Source: a virus | Virus record (IMG/VR): IMGVR_UViG_3300009149_009790 | Span: 1-31,591 of that record | Length of the DNA: 31,591 nucleotides | Strand: one strand, 5' to 3' | Shown here: positions 8,077-15,500 of the stretch, in pieces | How the letters are laid out: the number at the start of each line of letters is the position of its first letter | How positions within the stretch are numbered: position 1 is the stretch's first letter | The notes under the pieces: generated by a model | What the model saw: only the letters and a program-made list of their open reading frames with translations | The model's database searches: none | Told to the model about the DNA's origin: nothing | Position numbers and translations under genes: made by a program

Positions 8077-8807
8077 TTTTCCGCCCAACTTTCTATGCAG
8101 AATTCACTGCTGCCGCATTCTTCTAGTTCAGGGCGGCTAATATTTGTCGCTTTTCCTCCTTTACGTAAGCTAATAATCCTAAACGTCTGGTAAGCTTTCA
8201 GGTCTTCTCTTTTTTTGTAATAAATAGACTTTGCGAATACCACTGAAGCGTTACTGGCCTTAGCTACCGACTCTACCTTTTCCCTTAAAAAAACATCTAT
8301 CGGCAAAAGGTTGCTTTCGATAAAGAAGCTAACTTTTCCCAACCCATTAAAATTAGGTACGAAAGAATCGAAACTAAAATTATTGCGGTGGATATAAGAA
8401 TCATAAAAAGGAATAAACAACAATAAATCATCGCCATTCCAATGCTTGCTAAGATCCTCCAGAGTGATCCTTCCTTCGTGTCCGCAGTTCGCTTCTGAGT
8501 AAATTTTATACAGCTTTTTGATTCCTTCATCGTTTTTTGCGAAAATAACTATTTTATGAGTTTCTTTTTGTTCGTAATTGTCTGACACCGGAAGCCTTAA
8601 GCCGAAAACAAAGTCGAGGTTATTTTTTTCTACTTCTGATTTCGTCTTCAGAAACCCATGCATCTGATCTTCGACAAAAACTACTTTTTCAATTTTGTGT
8701 TTTTTCGCAAGTTCGATAACGCTATCTGCGCCTCCTTCTTTCGTCTCGCTTTCTACGTTCAGAATAGACTTGCCAATACTATAATGCGTTTTAAATAAAG
8801 GAATCAT
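8064..8807 (-). CDS. Separate PHP-domain protein of DNA polymerase III alpha
   Basis: This 247-aa protein covers the N-terminal PHP domain of DnaE as a stand-alone gene. It starts FKTHYSIGKSIL, equivalent to the DnaE HxHSxYS start. It continues through a DFVFGLRL segment equivalent to KPIIGCE, and ends ESWAEKCEI, where DnaE reads like NTVEIAKRCNV. The polymerase core resumes at the very next part of the DnaE alignment, so little or nothing is missing at the split. Most metal ligands are gone (HxH to KTH, TDH to VEDQ, GCE to GLR), which argues for a structural role rather than phosphoesterase activity. It probably binds the core or the neighbouring exonuclease. Its ATG is 4 nt after the preceding 54-aa gene. 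Confidence 0.85.
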   Translation of the reverse strand: MIPLFKTHYSIGKSILNVESETKEGGADSVIELAKKHKIEKVVFVEDQMHGFLKTKSEVEKNNLDFVFGLRLPVSDNYEQKETHKIVIFAKNDEGIKKLYKIYSEANCGHEGRITLEDLSKHWNGDDLLLFIPFYDSYIHRNNFSFDSFVPNFNGLGKVSFFIESNLLPIDVFLREKVESVAKASNASVVFAKSIYYKKREDLKAYQTFRIISLRKGGKATNISRPELEECGSSEFCIESWAEKCEI

Positions 8808-8811
8808 AATA

Positions 8812-8976
8812 TCAATTTGCCCAATCTTTTAATTCGTCCACGGCAAGCTGTAACTCTTCGGCTAATTCTAAAGCCTCTTTTTTACCATGGAAGCCTAAAT
8901 CTATTTCTGTATTTTGGGTGACGACTTTAATGTCTATATATTCACCTCCCATTATCCGTCTTATGTCTATGTTCAT
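8812..8976 (-). CDS. 54-aa protein of unknown function
   Basis: This short frame runs from an ATG at 8976 to TGA at 8812 and fills the gap between the RecB-like nuclease and the PHP gene. An AAAGG ribosome site lies 6 nt before the ATG, and spacing to both neighbours is under 10 nt, as expected of an operon member. The product begins MNIDIRRIMGGEYIDIKVV and ends with an acidic helix (about 31-54). It has no cysteines or membrane segment. I recognise no family. Confidence 0.7.
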   Translation of the reverse strand: MNIDIRRIMGGEYIDIKVVTQNTEIDLGFHGKKEALELAEELQLAVDELKDWAN

Positions 8977-8984
8977 TTTAACCT

Positions 8985-10025
8985 TTAATAACTTGTTCTA
9001 TTCCATCTCGGGCATCCTTCGTAATGCTCCTTCTTAATACTATAGCCCTCTTTTTTCATTTGGACAAGCTCATAATAGTCATCAATGAAAACTTTTTTGA
9101 CCAAGTCGCCTTTTTCGTCGTAAAGAGAGTAGTAATCAAAAGGAAACTTATACGCGCAATGCCACATAGGATCACCGTTCTTTTTCGGCTGCCCTGGGTA
9201 TTTAGCAAAACCGCAAACGATTATTCCTGCGAACCCGTCTTCTTTGGTTATTTTTTTATCAGCGGCATAAGCGGACTTGGCGCTATTGGCGTTGAAGTTT
9301 TCTAAGTATTTTCGCCATTTGACCAATGATCCTTCGAAGAGGTCTAGTTCTTTTTTTGAGATCCTTTTCGTCCTTAGTATTCCTTTTGAATCTTTTATGC
9401 CTGACTTCATGTCAAACTTAAGAAACAAAAACTCACTCTCCCTTTTTGTGTAATCGGGAAACAAATGACGTACGGCCAAAGAATAAATGTAATCTTGGTA
9501 ATTTTCACTTACCTCTTTTCCTTCGAAAACTTTCTTGCTCGTCTTGAAGTCTCTGATTAGTATGAACTTTTTAGTTTTGTAGAGAAACAGTTTGTCTATG
9601 AAGCCTTTGATTTTGTATTTCTCGCCCTTGGACTCCAGTTCTAGGTCAAACGCCAACTCCGAATAAGCTTCTGTCGGCTTTTGCAGATCGTTTCCGAAAA
9701 AATCATACTCAAGACCAGCCACTATCATGTCATTTATTAGCCGCAAATTTTCTTCGTCGTCTACCCCATGGCCGATGGCTTTTTTCATGATGAGCCTTTT
9801 TATAGACGGCACGGAAAATACGTCCTTGTTTTTCGTTATTTTCGTGAAATACTTCTTCTTGTCTTTTTTGCCTAAACACTCAAAAACACAATGGCAAATA
9901 TCTCCCCTCGAAGCTCCGTCGTTCTTTTTGTCTGGAAGCTTTAGCTTGTATTTTGCGTGATACAAAAAACTACAAGTTTTCGCTGTCTTTATTCTGCTGG
10001 CGGATAATTTAATTTCTTTGCTCAT
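8985..10025 (-). CDS. RecB/Cas4-like PD-(D/E)XK nuclease
   Basis: This 346-aa nuclease should process DNA ends or help recombination. It carries the RecB-family motifs: H45 in GDICHCVFE, D144 in KGFIDKLFL, D159-x-K161 in RDFKTSK, and the QDYIYS motif (Q177, Y181). One N-terminal cysteine (C18) and three C-terminal ones (C271, C290, C338) could hold an Fe-S cluster as in Cas4 and AddB. The spacing is wider than usual, so this is tentative. There is no helicase domain. It sits between the primase, joined by a TAATG overlap, and the polymerase genes, which supports a replication-recombination role rather than CRISPR adaptation. No repeats or other cas genes are present. Confidence 0.88.
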   Translation of the reverse strand: MSKEIKLSASRIKTAKTCSFLYHAKYKLKLPDKKNDGASRGDICHCVFECLGKKDKKKYFTKITKNKDVFSVPSIKRLIMKKAIGHGVDDEENLRLINDMIVAGLEYDFFGNDLQKPTEAYSELAFDLELESKGEKYKIKGFIDKLFLYKTKKFILIRDFKTSKKVFEGKEVSENYQDYIYSLAVRHLFPDYTKRESEFLFLKFDMKSGIKDSKGILRTKRISKKELDLFEGSLVKWRKYLENFNANSAKSAYAADKKITKEDGFAGIIVCGFAKYPGQPKKNGDPMWHCAYKFPFDYYSLYDEKGDLVKKVFIDDYYELVQMKKEGYSIKKEHYEGCPRWNRTSY

Positions 10026-11107
10026 TATAAAATGTCTTCGTTAAAATGTGATGAGAATTTTGCGATTTTGCTTTTTATTCCCTCTTTTTTTCGAAATACC
10101 GATGTATTCCGAGGATCTTTCAAAAAATTAAAAATATATCTTCTTTGCTTTTCTAGGTCCACCTTCTTTCCTATCCAAGATCCTATGGTGGAGTTTTTAT
10201 GCATGTCAGACAGGTCGTTTTGTTGCGGTAATTTGATTTGGATTTTTTCCATATCAAAGAAGTCCATCAGGGAAACGAAATGCTTGATAGCGCTTATTAG
10301 CCCTGCGTTTTTGGAGGAAGAGGAATCGTTATTCATCGCAATGATTATTTTATCGGGAGACAGAGATAGTAACGCCATCTTTTGTGACTGGCTAAGATCG
10401 ATCCCGAATGTCACCATATGGTTGTAAATTTTATTTTCTGTCAAGGCTAAGCTGTCTCCTATCGACTCGACCAATATTACCTCTTTCGAACTTTCGATTT
10501 CTTGCTCGAACACCCCTTTAAAACATAGCGGAAAAATCCAGCCCTTCTTCGTTCCCAAGTGTTTCCATTTCGGAAAAGAATCGTCTCCGTCTTTCCACAG
10601 TAAGCTTCGGCCTGAAAACCCTATTAGCTTTTCTTCAAATTCGTAATCCAAAATAGGAAAAACATACCTATTATTCATTTTCCCTTTCGTGCAAAAACCA
10701 GACCTATACATCTTGAGAGTTTGCTTTGAAATCTTTTTGTCTTCGTAAAATTTGTAATGAGGAAGCAAATCTTTCAGGTCCTCGATATTGTAAGTTTTGT
10801 CCATTTTTATTTCTGGCTTGTTTTCTTTGAAATCGAATATATCTCGTTCGGAAGGAAGGTTGTTTATGTCATATTTGTCTAATTCTTTGTCGCATTGTAT
10901 CCCTAGAGCTTTCGCTACCAAAACTTTGAAAGGAGACGGTTGGGTTCCGTCCACATAATCTCTCCATACTCCTGAATCCTTATAAATTTGGACCGCTGAA
11001 TAGTTATCACCATTTCTCCATATCGCGTTAGTAGACCAAAAGTGGCCTTTGTCGTTTAACTTGAAACCTAGCTCTCTCAAAGTTTCTTTTATTTCAGATG
11101 TAAGCAT
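10025..11107 (-). CDS. Toprim DNA primase (phage DnaG-like)
   Basis: This 360-aa protein should make RNA primers for the helicase encoded just upstream. The central part has the RNA-polymerase-like segment (NNRYVFPILD at about 145-154, GFSGRSL, KWKHLGTKKGW). The Toprim fold follows, with ILVESIGDS (E214, D218), IIIAMNND (D261) and QQNDLSDM (D298). In the second motif the first acid of the usual DxD is Asn, a variant known from phage primases. No N-terminal CHC2 zinc finger is visible, since the cysteines are absent. It joins dnaB by a TAATG overlap, so primase and helicase are probably made together. Confidence 0.87.
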   Translation of the reverse strand: MLTSEIKETLRELGFKLNDKGHFWSTNAIWRNGDNYSAVQIYKDSGVWRDYVDGTQPSPFKVLVAKALGIQCDKELDKYDINNLPSERDIFDFKENKPEIKMDKTYNIEDLKDLLPHYKFYEDKKISKQTLKMYRSGFCTKGKMNNRYVFPILDYEFEEKLIGFSGRSLLWKDGDDSFPKWKHLGTKKGWIFPLCFKGVFEQEIESSKEVILVESIGDSLALTENKIYNHMVTFGIDLSQSQKMALLSLSPDKIIIAMNNDSSSSKNAGLISAIKHFVSLMDFFDMEKIQIKLPQQNDLSDMHKNSTIGSWIGKKVDLEKQRRYIFNFLKDPRNTSVFRKKEGIKSKIAKFSSHFNEDIL

Positions 11108-12618
11108 TATAATAATTGCTTTGGAACTCCTCCGCTGCCTATCGCCTGTTTGACCGTTGGTGATAAATTCAAAAAATCTTTAAGGTCTACTTGGTCGCCT
11201 TTACAGCTAACATCAAAACCCTCCATGTCCAAATGTATCTTATTAGGAACAAACTTTCCTCCTCCCATGTCTACAGGTGAAGTCGCTCTTTTATACCATT
11301 TACCGAGATGCCTCGATTTTAAGTTGATCAATAAGTGAGTTCCGAACTGTTGATTTTCGTCTGCTATCTGGTCTAATGTTTTATCTCTAAGGATAAATAA
11401 GTGGCTACAATATTGGGTCACTCGGTCAGAAAGGCTGACTATCCCTTCGTCATCGTTAATATCTTTGGAATGTTTATTCGTAACGATTCCCGAGCGGTTA
11501 CTCTGGATGCTGGTAAACATCGGTATAACGGGCTCTCCTTGGTATTTTATTTCCTCTTGGATGGCTCTTTTAAACCTGTTTACCATAGAACCTACTACTT
11601 GCCACTCACTTCTTCCTGCTTCTTCCGTTGGTTTGATGTAGTCGAAAGAAAAAATCATTCTTTTTCCTCTCCCTATTTTGGAGTAATAGAATCGCTTTAA
11701 AAGGTTCACCATCTTTTCTGAGTCGTGTCCTCCCACTCCATAATAATAACACTCAAGATCTTTGATCCTTTCCCATATGTCTCTTACCTTTTCTACTGTA
11801 GCTTTTCCCGCCAGCCTCCATTGCCCCGTTTCCAAAAGATGAGAGGACACTCCTGAAAGGCTACAACACTGCCTGATAATGAGTTCGTTTTTACTCATTT
11901 CCCCGTTGTCAAAATGTAAGACAGGGACGTTGTATTTTTGAGAGACTTTCATTGTGTAATTCATAGCCAGGCGCGTTTTTCCTACTCCTGATCTCGCAAC
12001 AATTACAGTTATATTACCTGGTCTCAGCAAGCTTCCGTAAAGGTTATTTACAACATCAAAAGGCCCCATAAGCCCCATCTCGTCTTTCGGATTTTCCCCT
12101 AACGTCTCTATGTGATTCTCCATCTCGGCATAGATGTTAGAAAAGGCTTTTTCGCCGCAACCAAACATGTCTACTTTTTTGTTAAAAGTCTTGTCGGCCA
12201 AATCAATAATGTCGTCATAAGACGCGTCGGAGCTGATTGTTTTCACCTTTTTTGCTGTATCAGCCGCAGCCTTATAGATTTCGCGACGAACAGTGTATTT
12301 TTTCAATTCTCTCGCTACGTCTAAAAACTGCTTTTCAGAAATCTTTTGCAAGGATAAGGAGCGAATATAGTCCCCAATCTCTATATCTTGTGGAAAAGAA
12401 ATGCCGAGCGATTTTATTCTTTCGATAAGAATAACCTCGTCTACTCCTCCTCCGTTTTCGCACAAACCTTTTAGAGCAGAAAAGATTGTCTTCGTTATTT
12501 TGTTTTGATCGCTAGAAAAATCACCTTCTCCTATGATATCCGCTATATCTCCATAACAATTAGGGTATTTTATTAGTCCCGCTAATAATCTTTGCTCTAA
12601 TCCTAAATTGTAAATCAT
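11107..12618 (-). CDS. dnaB: Replicative DNA helicase (DnaB family)
   Basis: This 503-aa hexameric helicase should move 5' to 3' on the lagging strand. Residues 1-110 match the DnaB N-terminal, primase-interacting domain (starting GLEQRLLAGLI). The RecA-like motor has Walker A ARSGVGKT (208-215), the catalytic Glu in DNGEM (E240), Walker B FSFDYIKP (D326) and an SIQSNR motif (about 370-375). Length is close to that of E. coli DnaB (471 aa), with no intein. The start overlaps the previous stop by ATGA, and the stop overlaps the primase start by TAATG. No separate helicase loader is recognised. Confidence 0.95.
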   Translation of the reverse strand: MIYNLGLEQRLLAGLIKYPNCYGDIADIIGEGDFSSDQNKITKTIFSALKGLCENGGGVDEVILIERIKSLGISFPQDIEIGDYIRSLSLQKISEKQFLDVARELKKYTVRREIYKAAADTAKKVKTISSDASYDDIIDLADKTFNKKVDMFGCGEKAFSNIYAEMENHIETLGENPKDEMGLMGPFDVVNNLYGSLLRPGNITVIVARSGVGKTRLAMNYTMKVSQKYNVPVLHFDNGEMSKNELIIRQCCSLSGVSSHLLETGQWRLAGKATVEKVRDIWERIKDLECYYYGVGGHDSEKMVNLLKRFYYSKIGRGKRMIFSFDYIKPTEEAGRSEWQVVGSMVNRFKRAIQEEIKYQGEPVIPMFTSIQSNRSGIVTNKHSKDINDDEGIVSLSDRVTQYCSHLFILRDKTLDQIADENQQFGTHLLINLKSRHLGKWYKRATSPVDMGGGKFVPNKIHLDMEGFDVSCKGDQVDLKDFLNLSPTVKQAIGSGGVPKQLL

Positions 12619-13085
12619 AAATTTTCTACCCCCTCTGGTTGGAAGGAGGACTCTGCAAACTCCACGCTTTCTAAAAACTGGCTTATTCCTTTTTTTAGCC
12701 CTTTTTTTACCATTCTCGACGATGTGTCGAAGGCTATTTTTGGGTCTCCCTTTTGGTCAATGTATACTATTAAATAGCCGCCTGCTTTTTTAGAACTGTT
12801 TTCTAAAACCTTATTTAGAATTGACTTCGGTATTCCAAATTTTTCAGCTTCGCTTTTCATCTTCTCTGCCGACGAAGATTTAGGTTCGTCTAAATAATCC
12901 TCCAAATGTTGCCTTAAAGCTAAATTAGCTATCTCAGAATTGGTTCTCAAGCTCACTATCACAGATCCTTCTGGATCGACATGAACCATAATAAACCCTC
13001 CTTGTTGTTCCTTGTTTGTGAATTCTGATATTTTGTTTAATAAGTTTTCAGGTAAACCCTTTTGTTGCTGTTCTAATTTTCCCAT
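12615..13085 (-). CDS. Unknown protein with two tandem copies of a ~58-aa domain
   Basis: This 156-aa protein is built from an internal duplication. Residues 10-67 (GLPENLLNKI, GGFIMVHVDPEG) align with residues 84-140 (GIPKSILNKV, GGYLIVYIDQKG). Each copy looks like a helix, two or three strands, then a helix. The linker (68-83) is Ser/Glu/Lys-rich. I know no family for it. Its place between the recombinase/nuclease genes and dnaB makes a helicase loader, a recombination mediator or an ssDNA-binding accessory reasonable guesses, but no motif supports any one of them. The ATG is embedded in the 3' end of the amber-interrupted nuclease frame and overlaps dnaB by ATGA at its end. Confidence 0.8.
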   Translation of the reverse strand: MGKLEQQQKGLPENLLNKISEFTNKEQQGGFIMVHVDPEGSVIVSLRTNSEIANLALRQHLEDYLDEPKSSSAEKMKSEAEKFGIPKSILNKVLENSSKKAGGYLIVYIDQKGDPKIAFDTSSRMVKKGLKKGISQFLESVEFAESSFQPEGVENL

Positions 13086-13198
13086 TTTTCCCCTTTTAAA
13101 AAGTTTTCCAGTCTACAGGTATCGTCTTCGTCGTGTATCTCTATTAAGAGAATACCATTGATTTCGCAAAAGTCAAATTTATCTTGGTCCCTTTTTAG
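13073..13198 (-). other. In-frame continuation of the Vsr-like nuclease past an amber codon
   Basis: After the TAG at 13199-13201 the same frame stays open for 41 codons to a second TAG at 13073-13075. It encodes LKRDQDKFDFCEING and then ILLIEIHDED. This is the expected second half of a Vsr-like nuclease: compare RDLIKKNWAKENGFKYFMI in the homing endonuclease at 6058. The frame ends in a 13-nt overlap with the next gene's ATG, normal spacing for this operon. This indicates that the full gene is 139 codons including the amber (13073-13489). Confidence 0.8.
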
Positions 13199-13489
13199 CT
13201 ACGCCAAATAACTAAGTTTGCTCGGCCCATGGAAAAACTTGACATATTTTGTATGTTGCCGCCCTTGGACCTCTATCGCTACTTTTAAAGTCTCGTTATA
13301 AATATCCAAACTTAACCTCGTGGAGACAACAGGGAACTCCTCAAAAACGATATGGCTAGACCAATAAGGGTTTACTATGTTTTTGATCCTTGTTTGGAAT
13401 TTACTTCGACTTTTTTTTTCCCAATCTATTCTGTATTTGTGAGCATGTCGAAGTGTTTTTGCGGAGCCTAATATTGTTTTAAATCTCAT
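13199..13489 (-). CDS. Vsr-like nuclease, N-terminal part ending at an in-frame amber codon
   Basis: The open part is 96 aa and contains a Vsr/EDxHD-like core: LSLDIY (D62), VAIEVQGRQH (E73, Q75, H79) and then FFHGPSKLSYLA before TAG. The rest of the fold lies downstream in the same frame, so the product as terminated would lack the RD-containing helix and last strand and is probably inactive. A single C-to-T change from CAG (Gln) would create this TAG. It has no DNA-binding repeats, so it may be a repair or recombination nuclease rather than a homing enzyme. The start overlaps the recA-like stop by ATGA. Alternatives are a recent nonsense mutation, a sequencing error, or true amber readthrough. 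Confidence 0.75.
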   Translation of the reverse strand: MRFKTILGSAKTLRHAHKYRIDWEKKSRSKFQTRIKNIVNPYWSSHIVFEEFPVVSTRLSLDIYNETLKVAIEVQGRQHTKYVKFFHGPSKLSYLA

Positions 13490-14643
13490 TCTGAAAGGAT
13501 AATTTGCTTAAAATAGTCAAACAAAACAGTTTTTAATTTTTCATCTTTTTCTATCCATGAGAAGAGTTTGTTTTCCCCTTGTATGCTTGCAGGTAAATCG
13601 ATCCCTTTTTCTTTCATCTCTTCTCTGAAATCGTCCGAAAAAGAAAACCAGCTACCTTTTAGTATCGCAAAATTCCACATCCTCAAAAAGTCCACAAGTT
13701 CTTTTTCCACCCAAACGCTCTTCCCCCCTACTCTGCCATATTTTATAGGGTATTTAATGATAGCATTAGTCTTCTCGTTCGGACTCTTTTTGACTACCAC
13801 CTTCGCAAAATGGCCTAAGTATTTGTTTGTGACGGGATCGTATTTTTTGTCTTTAGAATTGTCTTCTAAGATCATGTCACCCGTAAACCGAGGCTGGAAC
13901 TCTAAGATGAAATTAGCAAAATGGAGCAACGCGTTTCCTCCCGTAGCCGTGGTCTGGCGAATCGGGGCTCTGGAATAAGTGTCCAATTGAATATCCGCTC
14001 TGACCTGAGAAACGAACACCGCGATATGTCCTCTTTTCTGTATGGCGATACTGACCCTTTTCATAAAATTTGATGCAATGACTGCTCCGCCTGCTACTTT
14101 TGAGGATTCTTCGAACTTTTTATCGATATCGTTTTTTGAAATTAAACCATCCACACTATCTAGAAGGAAAAAGAATTTCTTTTCTTCTTCATTCTCATAA
14201 ACGAACGTCCTCATCGCTTCTACCGCTGTTTCATAAATGTTACAGTCAAAAACAAAACAGGTTCCGTCTACCCAGTCTTCGGCATGATGAACAAACTTAA
14301 CCCCAGACCTCTCTGCCATTTCTGGACTGAGTCGGCCTTCAGCTTTAATTAGGAACCCCCTGCCTCCGGTAGAAAACTTATCCAGAAAATTCTTCATAAA
14401 AAGCAACGCCTGTGAACTTTTTCCTCCTTCATTTACCCCTACAAACCTATGTAGCCCAGGGGTTAACCCTCCGTTCAAATCAAGATCCATCGTCAAACTC
14501 CCAGATGGAACTTTATAATATTTTTCCTCTTCAAAGTTGTAATGGTGTTTTTCGTTGTCTTTTAGAAAAGAAGAGAACTTTTCGTTCATGCTTAACTTCG
14601 CCTTTTCTTTTTTTTCTGTTGTTGCTTTTTTTTGTTTAGCCAT
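13486..14643 (-). CDS. recA: RecA-family recombinase
   Basis: This 385-aa recombinase should form filaments on ssDNA and drive strand exchange during phage replication. A Lys-rich N-terminus (1-20) precedes the core. Walker A is GVNEGGKS (69-76), the catalytic Glu lies in KAEGRLSPE (E102), Walker B is FFFLLDSVD (D162), and loop 2 is near TTATGGNALLHFANF. The GVNEGGKS form differs from bacterial GPESSGKT and fits a phage RecA/UvsX-like protein. It overlaps the upstream small gene by 8 nt and the nuclease downstream by ATGA. No intron or intein interrupts it. Confidence 0.93.
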   Translation of the reverse strand: MAKQKKATTEKKEKAKLSMNEKFSSFLKDNEKHHYNFEEEKYYKVPSGSLTMDLDLNGGLTPGLHRFVGVNEGGKSSQALLFMKNFLDKFSTGGRGFLIKAEGRLSPEMAERSGVKFVHHAEDWVDGTCFVFDCNIYETAVEAMRTFVYENEEEKKFFFLLDSVDGLISKNDIDKKFEESSKVAGGAVIASNFMKRVSIAIQKRGHIAVFVSQVRADIQLDTYSRAPIRQTTATGGNALLHFANFILEFQPRFTGDMILEDNSKDKKYDPVTNKYLGHFAKVVVKKSPNEKTNAIIKYPIKYGRVGGKSVWVEKELVDFLRMWNFAILKGSWFSFSDDFREEMKEKGIDLPASIQGENKLFSWIEKDEKLKTVLFDYFKQIILSE

Positions 14644-14971
14644 TTATAAAATCTCTAAGTGTTAAGTTTTTGTTTCTTTTTGTGTTTTTCCCTGATTTTC
14701 TTGTTGAAAGCTCGATCTCCTCGTCTTTCGGAAGCGTCAAATGGAAGTTTCGGTATCTTTGTCGTAAAATCTCATCAAACGGATAAGCATATAGTTGAGC
14801 GATGCTTTCTATTTTTTCCTCTAAGCTGAATTCTTTCCAAAAAGATTCGTCAGGATACGTCTCTATGAGGGCTTTTAACAACTTACTTTCTTTACCCCAG
14901 AAGCCTTTGATGTTAGGAGGCGTCGTATCAATCAGATTATTGATGATATCTGTGAGTTTTAGTTTTGCCAT
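14636..14971 (-). CDS. Small protein heading the replication operon
   Basis: This is a 111-aa protein of unknown function, predicted mostly helical, with a Lys/Arg-rich C-terminus (about 89-103) that could contact nucleic acid. It is the first gene of the long operon that ends at the left edge. A clear promoter stands in front of it, with the -10 only 6 nt from the ATG, so translation is probably leaderless. No Shine-Dalgarno at useful spacing is seen. The stop overlaps the RecA start by 8 nt. Position suggests an early regulator or recombination accessory, but no family is recognised. Confidence 0.75.
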   Translation of the reverse strand: MAKLKLTDIINNLIDTTPPNIKGFWGKESKLLKALIETYPDESFWKEFSLEEKIESIAQLYAYPFDEILRQRYRNFHLTLPKDEEIELSTRKSGKNTKRNKNLTLRDFING

Positions 14972-14977
14972 TCTTCT

Positions 14978-15005
14978 ATAATATAGATAGATTTCAAGCT
15001 GTCAA
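14978..15005 (-). promoter_or_regulatory. Sigma-70-like promoter of the replication operon
   Basis: The minus strand has a perfect TTGACA (15000-15005), a 16-nt spacer and TATTAT (14978-14983). The ATG of the first gene follows after 6 nt. The element lies between a terminator and the first gene, exactly where a promoter is needed. It is the best promoter match in the window. Confidence 0.75.
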
Positions 15006-15036
15006 CAAAAAAAGAGCCCCGATTTGGGGCTCTTTT
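15006..15036 (-). terminator. Intrinsic terminator after the nrdJ operon
   Basis: AGAGCCCC (15013-15020) and GGGGCTCT (15026-15033) form an 8-bp GC-rich stem that A-T pairs extend to 10 or more. The loop is 5 nt. The minus-strand transcript then reads into a run of seven U residues (15006-15012). The T run on the other side is four long, so it may also act weakly on plus-strand transcription. It separates the nrdJ unit from the replication operon. Confidence 0.9.
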
Positions 15037-15087
15037 CCATGTGACCATGCGGTGTCTTGCGTGAGGTAGTGGGAAATTTATAAATGA

Positions 15088-15420
15088 TCAATAACAATCA
15101 TAGCACTCTGAACCAGATCTTTCTTTTCTTTCCGCAATCCTGACCACTTCTTCCTCTTTCCATTTTATTAAAGAAGCCTGAACTTGCTCTGGAAGCGCTT
15201 TTTGAGCTTCTGTCAACTCCCCTTCGGGATCTTCGAGAATAGAATCTCTGTCTTTTCTGTAATAAATCGAGCATATCTGCTCAGCGTCCCAAACGGTGAA
15301 CCCTTTTGTGTCAACAAAAAGATCATCGTTCCCCATGCATGCCTTGATGTATTCTGACCTTACTTCTTGTTCTCCGTCTTGGTATTTCGCCAAAGAAACT
15401 TCTATTTCTTCTGTTTTCAT
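15088..15420 (-). CDS. Small acidic protein with a CxxC tail
   Basis: This 110-aa protein is acidic and helical, with many Glu residues in the second half, and ends ECYDCY. The terminal CxxC could be redox-active or metal-binding. It is the last gene of the ribonucleotide reductase unit, so a thiol-delivery role for NrdJ is conceivable, but there is no thioredoxin or glutaredoxin fold. I recognise no family. A TATATA hexamer 6 nt before the ATG and a 19-base motif shared with another gene suggest its own leaderless promoter. Confidence 0.75.
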   Translation of the reverse strand: MKTEEIEVSLAKYQDGEQEVRSEYIKACMGNDDLFVDTKGFTVWDAEQICSIYYRKDRDSILEDPEGELTEAQKALPEQVQASLIKWKEEEVVRIAERKERSGSECYDCY

Positions 15421-15436
15421 ATCTTATATATACACT
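15418..15436 (-). promoter_or_regulatory. Conserved start-site motif, copy B
   Basis: The minus strand reads AGTGTATATATAAGATATG, ending in the ATG of the 110-aa gene. It differs from copy A at 727-745 only in three central bases. TATATA (15427-15432) is exactly 6 nt from the ATG. Confidence 0.5.
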
Positions 15437-15444
15437 TTCTTTTT

Positions 15445-15500
15445 AGATTAAAGAATACTAATCGAACGTATGTTATCTTATTTTTGTTCCTCTTTAATCT
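15445..15500. repeat. 10-bp inverted repeat upstream of the 110-aa gene
   Basis: AGATTAAAGA (15445-15454) and TCTTTAATCT (15491-15500) are perfect inverted copies 36 nt apart. They flank the intergenic region and reach into the end of the zinc-ribbon gene. No U tract follows, so this is not a terminator. It might be an operator or chance in AT-rich DNA. Confidence 0.4.

Noticed and set aside
3122-8807. Split intein joining the PHP and polymerase proteins in trans
   Set aside because: The PHP protein ends and the core begins with ordinary DnaE-like sequence. No intein N- or C-fragment is visible at either terminus.
8985-10025. Cas4-like nuclease as a sign of a CRISPR system
   Set aside because: No direct-repeat array, cas1 or cas2 is present, and the gene is embedded in a replication operon.
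14972-15087. tRNA or small RNA gene in the gap
   Set aside because: The gap is accounted for by the promoter and terminator. No cloverleaf or other stable fold was seen.
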